The translations under genes were made by a program, and so were the position numbers. A stretch of 64,000 bases of DNA from Paenibacillus aceris (lineage in GTDB: Bacteria; Bacillota; Bacilli; Paenibacillales; NBRC-103111), in contig NZ_JAGGKV010000001.1 in the NCBI RefSeq assembly GCF_017874035.1, forward strand, positions 1 to 64,000, written 5' to 3'. Positions within the stretch are counted from its first letter, which is position 1, and each line of letters opens with the position of its first letter. The notes beneath the pieces were generated by a model. The model was not told where the DNA came from and did not search any database. It saw only the letters and a program-made list of their open reading frames with translations. Below are positions 26,372-33,361 of the stretch, in pieces.

Positions 26372-26500
26372 ATGCCTAGCGATAAGCAAATGATACAAGG
26401 GCTCCGTAGTATCTTGGAAGAGATTTCTGAGGGGAACCTTACGAAGTGCCGTACAGATATAATTAACGCCTATTTAAGCGAACACCTCGGAATAATGTAA
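26372..26500 (+). CDS. Small ORF (42 aa) preceding the STAND ATPase
   Basis: ATG at 26372 to TAA at 26500, encoding an amphipathic peptide (MPSDKQMIQGLRSILEEISE...). It ends 15 bases before the ATPase start and the two share a cassette, so they are probably co-translated. Small helical partners next to STAND ATPases are known in defence loci, but no family is recognised. The start has only a weak ribosome-binding site. Confidence 0.5.
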   Translation: MPSDKQMIQGLRSILEEISEGNLTKCRTDIINAYLSEHLGIM

Positions 26501-26515
26501 AGGAGATACAGAATT

Positions 26516-28681
26516 ATGCCAGTAAAACCTAAATTCGAAATCGAAGATCTACGCAAGCGAACTTTCACTGACAGAAGAACTCCGGTCAACTTATTTTTAA
26601 AAGCTCTTGATGATAAAAAGTTAGACCTTAATAAGCAAATAGTCTTAAACTTCTATGGTGTTGGTGGTATGGGTAAAACTAGTCTAAATAAACATTTACG
26701 CGACTTAATGAAAAACTTGTACGAAAAATCAATAATTGCCTCATTAAACTTTGAGCATAAGGATCCTTGGGATCCTATAGCGGCTCTCGACAAGCTAAGA
26801 TGGGACTTTTCTCAAACATATGGAATGAACACATTTCACTATGACACAGCAAGGCATATCTACGAACGAGCTTTCTCCCCACATAGACCGATGAAGGTGG
26901 AGGATCTCCCTTTTTTCGAGGAAAATTCAGTAATTGCAACTATTTTCGAGTATGGTTCAATATTACCTGATGCTGAAAAGTACCTTAAGTTTATTCAGGA
27001 AGCTATAAAAAGAGGTAAACAGATTGGGGATAGGCTATCTCGTAAAAATCTATCATATTTAGAAGATTACTCAAAACTGGACGCAAGAAAAATGATTAGT
27101 TATTTACCTCAGTTTTTTGCTATGGATGTTCATAATTTACTTAGTAAAAATCAGATCCCTGTAACTATATTTATTGATACTCATGAAGCCATTTGGTCTT
27201 CTAATAGAACACAAGGGAATATGCTTATAAAAGATGATTGGCTGCAAGAATTAGTAACGCATTTACCTGAAGCCACATACATAATTTGTGGTCGAGATCC
27301 TCTTAGGTGGATGGAGTTGGATAAGGGATGGAACGATGTGATCATACCATTCAAACTTGAGGCATTTAAGGATCGTGATTCAAAGGAATTTTTGAGATAT
27401 TGCGACATTCAAGACGAAAATATAAATGAGTTTATTTTAAATATTTGCGATGGTTTACCATATTTATTAGATAAGTACGTCATTGAGTACGAAAAATTGT
27501 CTAAATCGAGAAATGTAACCATCGAAGCGTTTACTGATCGTTTATCCAAAATTGATCTTAAAGCGAAGGCAATTGATCGATTTTATTTATACTTAAATGA
27601 CGAAGAAAAACACGCATTTAACATTCTCTCGATTCCTGACCAGTGGGATCAGGAATTATTCGCTGAGCTAATGAAAAGGTTTAATCATGGATTCCCTACG
27701 GCTCAATACGATAATCTAAATCGTTATTCAATTGTAATGAATGGAGAGATGCCAGGTTACTATTCAATCGATCGAGTAATGAGATCCTTTATCCTAGAAA
27801 AATTAAATCAATCAAAGCCAGGACTAATTACAGAGATAAGACAATTCTTATTCCAATATTATGAAAAAAGGATTATGAATCCTAGTGGAGATATTCAAGA
27901 CAAGACACCAATTTTAAGAGAAATATCCAACATCTTAACCACTTATGAATATCAACAATGGATTAATAAAATTAACACTTTACAAACGCCCTTTGTTGGA
28001 AGAATACAGGAACTTTCGGTTATTGATCACTACCTTGGATTGCCTATATATAAAGGAATCTATGTTAAAGGAGTACCTGGAGTAGGAAAGACAACTCTCC
28101 TTCATATGGTAATGAATCAGATCAAACAAAAAGAGATTAATTGGATTCCCATTTTTATTCATGCTCACGATATACAAGGCCCGGAGCATCTCCTGCGTTG
28201 GATTACCAAAATAGTTATTCACGAAGTGAAGGATGAATTTGACTCACTATTAGAAATAAAAAGCATAGGTTATTGGGTTTCGAAATTGAGCGAAATTTTG
28301 AATGACTCTGAAATAACATTTGTATTTATTATAGATGGATTAGATGAAATCGACCCTAAATCCAATCAAGCGATCCTTCAGTTATTAAGCGAACTCTTCT
28401 CACTCACCGAATCACATCAAGTTAGATGGGTGATTTCAGCAAGAGAATTCAGCTCTCATTGGTCTCCTCAAGATTTTAAAATCATGAACCTTGATGTTTT
28501 GAATAATGATGAATTGGTATTATTGATTACAAATCAACTTAAATCTTCAGGTATATACCTATCTAAAGACGAAATCGAAGAAGTGGTAATGCGTAGCGGC
28601 GGTTCACCATTTGCAGCAAGAATGGCTGCTTATTATGAGTGGAATAGACAGTCTAAAATCTACACGGACGAATACCTTTGA
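26516..28681 (+). CDS. Double P-loop STAND/NACHT-like ATPase
   Basis: 721 aa with two nucleotide-binding modules. The first has Walker A GVGGMGKTS near residue 49 and Walker B-like VTIFIDTHEAIW near residue 220, then YIICGRDPLRW, a helical bundle and a winged-helix-like region. The second has Walker A GVPGVGKTT near residue 522, Walker B FVFIIDGLDEID near residue 603, and WVISAREFSSHW. It ends 75 residues later with no repeat domain. STAND ATPases act as signalling switches, many in anti-phage defence; here a sensor repeat region and an N-terminal effector are both absent, so partners may be needed. The ATG at 26516 follows AAAGGAGA. It is by far the largest cassette and is bounded by elements 14 and 15. 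Confidence 0.8.
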   Translation: MPVKPKFEIEDLRKRTFTDRRTPVNLFLKALDDKKLDLNKQIVLNFYGVGGMGKTSLNKHLRDLMKNLYEKSIIASLNFEHKDPWDPIAALDKLRWDFSQTYGMNTFHYDTARHIYERAFSPHRPMKVEDLPFFEENSVIATIFEYGSILPDAEKYLKFIQEAIKRGKQIGDRLSRKNLSYLEDYSKLDARKMISYLPQFFAMDVHNLLSKNQIPVTIFIDTHEAIWSSNRTQGNMLIKDDWLQELVTHLPEATYIICGRDPLRWMELDKGWNDVIIPFKLEAFKDRDSKEFLRYCDIQDENINEFILNICDGLPYLLDKYVIEYEKLSKSRNVTIEAFTDRLSKIDLKAKAIDRFYLYLNDEEKHAFNILSIPDQWDQELFAELMKRFNHGFPTAQYDNLNRYSIVMNGEMPGYYSIDRVMRSFILEKLNQSKPGLITEIRQFLFQYYEKRIMNPSGDIQDKTPILREISNILTTYEYQQWINKINTLQTPFVGRIQELSVIDHYLGLPIYKGIYVKGVPGVGKTTLLHMVMNQIKQKEINWIPIFIHAHDIQGPEHLLRWITKIVIHEVKDEFDSLLEIKSIGYWVSKLSEILNDSEITFVFIIDGLDEIDPKSNQAILQLLSELFSLTESHQVRWVISAREFSSHWSPQDFKIMNLDVLNNDELVLLITNQLKSSGIYLSKDEIEEVVMRSGGSPFAARMAAYYEWNRQSKIYTDEYL

Positions 28682-28834
28682 GACAATGAATATACATACT
28701 GAACGAATTATAAGAAATTATGCTTATCATTGAGATGTATGCAATATTATGTACCCAATAAAACATCTAGCTTCTAAAAAGCACAACGAGAATAATTCAG
28801 TAAAATAGTTTGTTCGCTCGCGCATCTCGTTGAA

Positions 28835-28924
28835 CTAACGGAGACGTTAGTTCAATAAGGAGGGAGCAGATCGCCAGATGGCGGCTGCTCCCTCGTTTCG
28901 AAGATGTAAAAGGCAGGAAAATTG
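28835..28924 (+). repeat. attC-like element 15 (complete)
   Basis: R''-L'' is CTAACG-GAGA-CGTTAG (spacer one base short). The strong hairpin is GGGAGCAGatcGCC with GGCggCTGCTCCC, and L'-R' is GTAAAAGGCAGGAAAATTG. Confidence 0.8.
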
Positions 28925-28977
28925 AATCAATTCACGAATAGCTCAGTTAGAAATAATTAGTAATTCTGAGGTGTTAT

Positions 28978-29316
28978 ATGAAATTAATGTGGTGCTGGAG
29001 ATGTAAACAGGAAATGCCAATGCTCGATGAAGTTGAATACCAACGGATAAACCAACTTTATTTGGAATGCATTAAAAGTGCACAAAAATTTAGAATAAGA
29101 AATAATGTTTCATCGCCAGTGAATGAATTATTCAAACCATTAGTGCAAGAATACGAGAGGATTACTGGGTTTAAAGATTTGCATCACAACGCTATTATGC
29201 ATCATAGAATTTCTCAATACGGAGATCCATGTAAGAAATATGGAAAGCCACTAAGAACACCACAAGCCAAAATGTGTGGTGCATGTGGGGAAAAGGTTAT
29301 AAAAAAGGTGAATTGA
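28978..29316 (+). CDS. Zinc-ribbon-like cassette protein, 112 aa
   Basis: Begins MKLMWCWRCKQEMPMLDE and ends with MCGACGEKVIKKVN, so two CxxC pairs sit at the two ends and could form one zinc site. The middle contains DLHHNAIMHHRISQYGDPC, rich in His and Cys. Similar small proteins with a C-W-R-C start occur in many bacteria without known role. The ATG at 28978 follows GAGGTG. Confidence 0.65.
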   Translation: MKLMWCWRCKQEMPMLDEVEYQRINQLYLECIKSAQKFRIRNNVSSPVNELFKPLVQEYERITGFKDLHHNAIMHHRISQYGDPCKKYGKPLRTPQAKMCGACGEKVIKKVN

Positions 29317-29331
29317 TAAGTTGACCATTCC

Positions 29332-29349
29332 GCTAATGGATAACGTTAG
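29332..29349 (+). repeat. attC-like half site (R''-L'' only)
   Basis: GCTAATG-GATAA-CGTTAG preceded by the common CATTCC. No L'-R' half is found before the next gene. Confidence 0.55.
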
Positions 29350-29406
29350 TGAAGAAGTGGAGCGCGTGTACGCTAGTAATTGATATAAAACAAACAGAGG
29401 TGCGTA

Positions 29407-29709
29407 ATGGAACCAATTGACTGGATCCCATTAATTAATATAAGCGATGATGAGAAAATATGGGCAGGTACAAAATTAAGACTTTATAATATTGGATTAA
29501 ATGTGAGAAATAAGCAGAATGACTACTATGACTATCTTGTATCTTTTATCTATGATAATGAAGAATATTTGCAATTAACTAATCTGTCTATTGGCAAAGC
29601 AGGGAATATTCTCTGTGTAATAAGAAAAGATATTCCCAATCACTACTCACTCGGGAAATCATTGAAAGAAATGGTAGGACTAGAAAATACTTGCGTGAAA
29701 TTTGAGTAG
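29407..29709 (+). CDS. Hypothetical cassette protein, 100 aa
   Basis: A small soluble protein (MEPIDWIPLINISDDEKIWAG...) with YYDYLVSFIYDNEEYLQLTN. The size and acidic aromatic composition resemble immunity proteins of the Imm type, but no family is certain. The ATG at 29407 follows AGAGGTGC. Bounded by a half site and element 16. Confidence 0.6.
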   Translation: MEPIDWIPLINISDDEKIWAGTKLRLYNIGLNVRNKQNDYYDYLVSFIYDNEEYLQLTNLSIGKAGNILCVIRKDIPNHYSLGKSLKEMVGLENTCVKFE

Positions 29710-29732
29710 ATTAGTGAGCTAAGAGGATTGAA

Positions 29733-29820
29733 CTAACGGATAACGATAGCGCGGCGATGGAACCGATCTATCGCTTTTTTTAGTTTATTTGCACCTCACT
29801 TAACTAAAGGGCAGGATTCA
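29733..29820 (+). repeat. attC-like element 16 (complete)
   Basis: R''-L'' is CTAACG-GATAA-CGATAG, the hairpin is GCGATggaaccgatctATCGC, and L'-R' is CTAAAGGGCAGGATTCA. The AraC/SDR pair begins after it. Confidence 0.8.
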
Positions 29821-29911
29821 TTCAGCATCGCGGGAATTAGGTAGAAGACGAAATTGGAGTTGAAAGAGGAAAAATAGGAGAAACTCGCCCGCCGACTTGG
29901 ACTATCGATGG

Positions 29912-29957
29912 AGAACAGGGACTTAACGTTCAATCGTCAGTACCCTGTTCTTTGTCT
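29912..29957. terminator. Terminator between cassette array and AraC gene
   Basis: GAACAGGG and CCCTGTTC enclose about 26 bases and are followed by TTTGTCT on the + strand. It lies just past the 3' end of the minus-strand AraC gene. Confidence 0.55.
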
Positions 29958-29986
29958 ATGTCAAAATTTCTCTTGAATCATGGAAC

Positions 29987-30922
29987 TCAGACAAGTACTT
30001 TGGTGTCCTTGAACGAACCACGAAGCTCTTGAATATCCAACATCGGTGGTCGGCCATACATACGTGCATATTCCCGACTGAACTGGGACGGACTCTCGTA
30101 GCCGACGCGGAATGCCGCATCAGAGGCTTGCATGGATTCCGTCAACATTAACCGCCGGGCTTCTTGCAAACGCACCGTTTTCTGGTATTGCAACGGACTC
30201 ATTGCCGTGACGCGTTTGAAATGCTTATGAAATGCCGATATGCTCATGTTCACTGACTTTGCGAGATGCTCAACAGTAAGCGGACGTTCATATTGCCGAT
30301 TTATCAACCGGATTGCTTGAGCGATGTTGTAAGCATGGCTGCCGCTGATCACAAATTGATAAAGGTGCTCGGCTTGTTCACCCTTAAGCATTCGATACAG
30401 AACTTCACGGATGACAAGCGGCGCCAGAACTGGAATATCCTCAGGCACGTCGAGTAGCTGCATGAGCCGCACGATGGCTTGAAGCAAAGCGGGAGACGTT
30501 TGGTTCACAGATATACCTCTGCCGGCTTCCGGGTGGACGGAAGCAGGGCGATTCGTTTTTTCCACAATCTCCAGGATGACGTCGGTGTCGAAGCTCAGTT
30601 TCAAACTTAAATAGGGAATCTCGGGTGAAGCTTCGACAATTCTGCCCATGATCGGCAATTCGACGGAAGTGACCAAGAAAGTAGAAGGGTCGTATCGATA
30701 GGTTTCATTAGCCAGCGTGGCTATCTTAGCTCCTTGCGCCACGACGCAAATGGACGGCTTGTAGACGGATTCCAGCGGTTCCGACAAGTGAGTGGCATGC
30801 ATTAGCGATAAAGAAGGAACGGCCGTCTGATGCGTTCCGCTAGCCGAGGCATGGCGACGTATTAAAAATGCCAATTGCAGCAAGGCTTGTTCCATGCGCT
30901 GCGATTCATCCATTATATCCAC
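29987..30922 (-). CDS. AraC-family regulator with cupin-like N-domain
   Basis: 311 aa. The N-terminal AraC_N-type domain (about 25-180, including EPLESVYKPSICVVAQGAK and VELPIMGRIVEASPEIPYL) is joined to the C-terminal double HTH (about 205-300, LTVEHLAKSVNMSISAFHKHFK and ASDAAFRVGYESPSQFSREYARMYG). The start is GTG at 30922, six bases after AAAGGAG. It is divergent from the SDR gene at 31109, a pairing common in Paenibacillus and Bacillus in which the regulator activates the oxidoreductase. It is richer in GC than the cassettes, and opposite in orientation. Confidence 0.9.
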   Translation of the reverse strand: MDIMDESQRMEQALLQLAFLIRRHASASGTHQTAVPSLSLMHATHLSEPLESVYKPSICVVAQGAKIATLANETYRYDPSTFLVTSVELPIMGRIVEASPEIPYLSLKLSFDTDVILEIVEKTNRPASVHPEAGRGISVNQTSPALLQAIVRLMQLLDVPEDIPVLAPLVIREVLYRMLKGEQAEHLYQFVISGSHAYNIAQAIRLINRQYERPLTVEHLAKSVNMSISAFHKHFKRVTAMSPLQYQKTVRLQEARRLMLTESMQASDAAFRVGYESPSQFSREYARMYGRPPMLDIQELRGSFKDTKVLV

Positions 30923-31108
30923 GTAGGGCTCCTTTCCAGGAAGGATGTCTTTTTACTTTTATTATATGGAGATGGAAGAGAATTAGGCAAGGATTGGACA
31001 GTAATGGTCTAACGGCACGATGCTAGTAATTACTATAATGAATTTGTAAGGTCGAACTTGGCGAATGACCGATAGGCCCACAACATGATATGAAGGGGAG
31101 GAAAGGAA

Positions 31109-31846
31109 ATGAATTTGAATGGTAAAGTCACAATCGTCACCGGGGCGTCGCAGGGTATTGGACGGCAAGTGGCTATCCAATTAGCGCAATCCGGAGCGAT
31201 GGTAGCTGTTAATTATTCCTCGAGTAAGGGGAAAGCGGACGCGGTTGTAAAGACGATTGAGCAATTAGGCGGCCAAGCGGTGGCAATCCAAGCCGACGTG
31301 AGCAAGGTGAGCGAAGTCGAAGCACTGTTCTCGGAGACGCTCCAGCGATTCGGCCATGTGGACATTCTAGTTAATAATGCCAGCATCATGGAAAACAATG
31401 CAATCGCGGACGTGACGGAAGAAATATTCGATCGGCATTTCGCGATCAACGTGAAAGGGATGTATTTTGCTTGCCAACAAGCAATGAAGCATATGGAAAA
31501 AGGCGGGACAATCGTTAACTTGTCGACCTCCGTTTCTGGTGCGATGCTCCCAACGTACAGCGTTTACGCCGCAACGAAAGGTGCGGTCGAGCAACTGACA
31601 CGCCAATTGGCCAAAGAATTCGGTCCCAAGGACATCGTCATCAATTGCATCGCGCCCGGGCAAGTGGCTACCGAGTTGTTCCTGAAGGGCAAATCGCCGG
31701 AGTTGGTCGATTCATTTCGTCGAATGAATGCATTCGGACGGCTTGGCGAACCGGAGGACATCGCGAATGCTCTCGAGTTGCTCGTCAGCGACAAAGCCCG
31801 TTGGATAACGGGTCAAACAATTCGAGTAAACGGCGGGTTTAATTGA
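31109..31846 (+). CDS. SDR-family oxidoreductase (FabG-like)
   Basis: 245 aa classical short-chain dehydrogenase. Visible: the cofactor motif TGASQGIGRQ near residue 12, NNAS near residue 88, the catalytic Ser in VSGA and Y-x-x-x-K in YSVYAATKGA near residue 151, and the closing ITGQTIRVNGGFN. The residues after the Gly motif (NYSSSKGKAD) suggest NADP(H). The substrate is unknown; automated labels for such proteins are 3-ketoacyl-ACP reductase or glucose dehydrogenase. The ATG at 31109 follows GGGGAGGAAAGG. Its likely controller is the divergent AraC protein. Confidence 0.9.
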   Translation: MNLNGKVTIVTGASQGIGRQVAIQLAQSGAMVAVNYSSSKGKADAVVKTIEQLGGQAVAIQADVSKVSEVEALFSETLQRFGHVDILVNNASIMENNAIADVTEEIFDRHFAINVKGMYFACQQAMKHMEKGGTIVNLSTSVSGAMLPTYSVYAATKGAVEQLTRQLAKEFGPKDIVINCIAPGQVATELFLKGKSPELVDSFRRMNAFGRLGEPEDIANALELLVSDKARWITGQTIRVNGGFN

Positions 31847-31884
31847 ATATTGTGGAAAGCGGTTCCTAGTAAGGAGAAGGGAAG

Positions 31885-32078
31885 TTTGTGTCATTAATGT
31901 AGGGAGATTTGTGTCATTAGACAACAATTGAATTGTCGAGTGACAAGAATATAGTCCGATTAATATCCGCCAAAACGGCGGCTTTTTTATTTTATCGGAA
32001 CATATTCTTGTCATTTCTCAATGTCAAGAATATGTTCCGATTGCCGATCTAGGCCAAGAATATCGTCCGATTGCCGAT
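31885..32078. repeat. Cluster of short direct and inverted repeats
   Basis: TTTGTGTCATTA occurs at 31885-31896 and 31908-31919. TGACAAGAATATAGTCCGAT (31941-31960) recurs inverted at 31994-32013 and directly, with changes, at 32022-32041 and 32052-32071. The last two are followed by TTGCCGAT. This resembles the multiple transposase-binding repeats at a transposon end; no transposase is adjacent. Confidence 0.6.
31967..31989 (+). terminator. Terminator after the SDR gene
   Basis: CCGCC-AAAA-CGGCGG followed by C and six T. It lies inside the inverted repeat pair 31941/31994. Confidence 0.75.
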
Positions 32079-32110
32079 AAGACCAAAATAAGTATCCTTT
32101 TGGCATTCAG

Positions 32111-32125
32111 CTAACGGGAGGATAG
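32111..32125 (+). repeat. attC-like half site (L'-R' only)
   Basis: CTAACGGGAGGATAG preceded by CATTCAG. It matches the second half of the elements (compare element 9). No first half is found upstream, where the repeat cluster lies. Confidence 0.55.
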
Positions 32126-32218
32126 TTTGGTGACTTCCTTGAATAAAGAAAGGTAAAGTTAATTAATAAATTGGCCGTATCCGCTTTTGGTTCGGCAACT
32201 TCAGAAAGTAGGCCGGGT

Positions 32219-32581
32219 ATGAAGCTCAAAGGGACAATGACCGAACAGGCATATAGGAAAACATTAATAGCCTCGAAATTTCATTTGTTCAATGATATAT
32301 CCATGCGAAGGTTCTTAAACATTATTAAAAAGACATTTCCCGCAATGAAGACAGCACACGTTTTATCTTGGACACCCGAACAAGGTGAGGATATAATTAG
32401 CTTTCTTGTGGATACCCAGACAGTTATTAAGATTGAACTGGACCGTTATGATGATACTATTGCTCCGATAGTTGATGTGTATCCAATTGAAAAGTGGATG
32501 AAGGGACTCAGTAAAATGTATCAGATTAAAATCGCAGTAGCATTGGATCTAGCTAAGAGCGATATATCACAAGGCAGTTAA
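32219..32581 (+). CDS. Hypothetical cassette protein, about 120 aa
   Basis: Unrecognised alpha/beta protein (MTEQAYRKTLIASKF..., VLSWTPEQGEDIISFLVD, IELDRYDDTIAPIVDVYPIE). The start is uncertain: ATG at 32219, ATG at 32237 close to AAAGGG, or TTG at 32171. Bounded by the half site at 32111 and element 17, it is the last clear cassette before the Tn554-like element. Confidence 0.55.
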   Translation: MKLKGTMTEQAYRKTLIASKFHLFNDISMRRFLNIIKKTFPAMKTAHVLSWTPEQGEDIISFLVDTQTVIKIELDRYDDTIAPIVDVYPIEKWMKGLSKMYQIKIAVALDLAKSDISQGS

Positions 32582-32600
32582 ATTAGGGTAGAGCATTCCG

Positions 32601-32690
32601 CTAACGAAGAACTATAGCTTAAGAAAGACACCGCGGCAGCCGGTCATGATCGGCTGCTGTTTATCATTGAAGTAACATGCAGGTTAGTCC
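32601..32690 (+). repeat. attC-like element 17 (complete)
   Basis: R''-L'' is CTAACG-AAGAA-CTATAG. The hairpin is CgGCAGCCGgtcatgatCGGCTGCtG, and L'-R' is GTAACATGCAG-GTTAGTCC, whose last box starts with the classical GTTAG. Confidence 0.8.
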
Positions 32691-32810
32691 AATCATTTAC
32701 CATATTGAAAATGTTATAAAATATAGAGTTGGATCACGTCCACTGTGAATATTTGTTCCGTAGAAGTTGGACAATAATGGGAACTATTCCACAATGCAGG
32801 GGTGTTTGGC

Positions 32811-33053
32811 GTGAGCTCTAATTCGTATTGGTATTTAGGTCTGAGCTTCATTTGTATCATTTTGCAGGTCATTGTGTTTTATAGAAAACGAAGCGTCCAC
32901 ACCTATATGCAATTCTTTATTGGAGTTGAACTCTTATATATCGTCGAGGCCGTCATCTATATCTTCAACGGGAGCTACGAGTACCACCCCAAACTGCTTA
33001 GCAATCGTTATTACGACAGCCATCTCGGAGCTTTAACATCTAATTTAATCTAG
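32811..33053 (+). pseudogene. Truncated CBO0543-like membrane protein
   Basis: About 80 codons with two hydrophobic helices (YWYLGLSFICIILQVIVFY; FFIGVELLYIVEAVIYI) and NRYYDSHLGALTSNL. This corresponds to the first half of the CBO0543-type membrane family as I remember it; members are about twice as long. The frame stops at 33053, close to the left edge of the Tn554-like element. The start is GTG at 32811 after GCAGGGG. Confidence 0.5.
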
Positions 33054-33112
33054 CTAACTGGCTTACTTTGGAGTTTTGGAGTCAGGAAAGTGATTACTTT
33101 AAGTTACGCACA

Positions 33113-33160
33113 CATGTTTGTTGTCGCGAAAGCACACATGTTTGTGTCGCCGAACACCAG
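33113..33160 (+). repeat. Tandem CACACATGTTTGT repeats
   Basis: GCACACATGTTTGTTGTCGC and GCACACATGTTTGTGTCGCC lie side by side near 33115-33157. A related copy (GCACTCATGTTTGTGTTGCC) occurs at about 50540. Near the left boundary of the Tn554-like element; the role is unknown. Confidence 0.5.
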
Positions 33161-33293
33161 AAACGGTAACCGACCATTGTGCGGTTGCGAAAATAGCCGA
33201 CATATGTATAAAATACAATGTAATATTAATTTATAAGAAATGTTGATGAACCCGCGATTTTACTGTATTTTCATTTAGTGTCACACACCATAT

Positions 33294-33340
33294 ATGGACA
33301 TCCGTTATCTAGAAACGGTATGTCCATTATTTTTTGTTTT
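33294..33340 (+). terminator. Hairpin upstream of tnpA
   Basis: TGGACATCCGTT and AACGGTATGTCCA pair across TATCTAG and are followed by TTATTTTTTG. It may protect the transposase genes from outside transcription. Confidence 0.6.
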
Positions 33341-33361
33341 TAAAGGTAGGGAGGAGAGGAA

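Noticed and set aside
30266-30457. Plus-strand frames within the AraC gene and similar short antisense frames throughout
   Set aside because: All overlap conserved genes in other frames and lack starts with plausible ribosome-binding sites.
3501-32690. Treating the repeated elements as simple rho-independent terminators
   Set aside because: Many contain hairpins, but the flanking CTAACG/CGTTAG and CTAACGGGCAG boxes are conserved outside the stems and complementary to each other, and most hairpins lack a proper T run.
19379-32690. CRISPR array or tracrRNA-like repeats
   Set aside because: Repeat units are separated by whole genes of very different length, not by uniform spacers, and no cas gene is present.
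1807-32690. XerCD dif-like (pdif) modules
   Set aside because: pdif modules have paired 28 bp sites with 11-6-11 layout in alternating orientation; these elements are longer, hairpin-containing and all in one orientation within the array.
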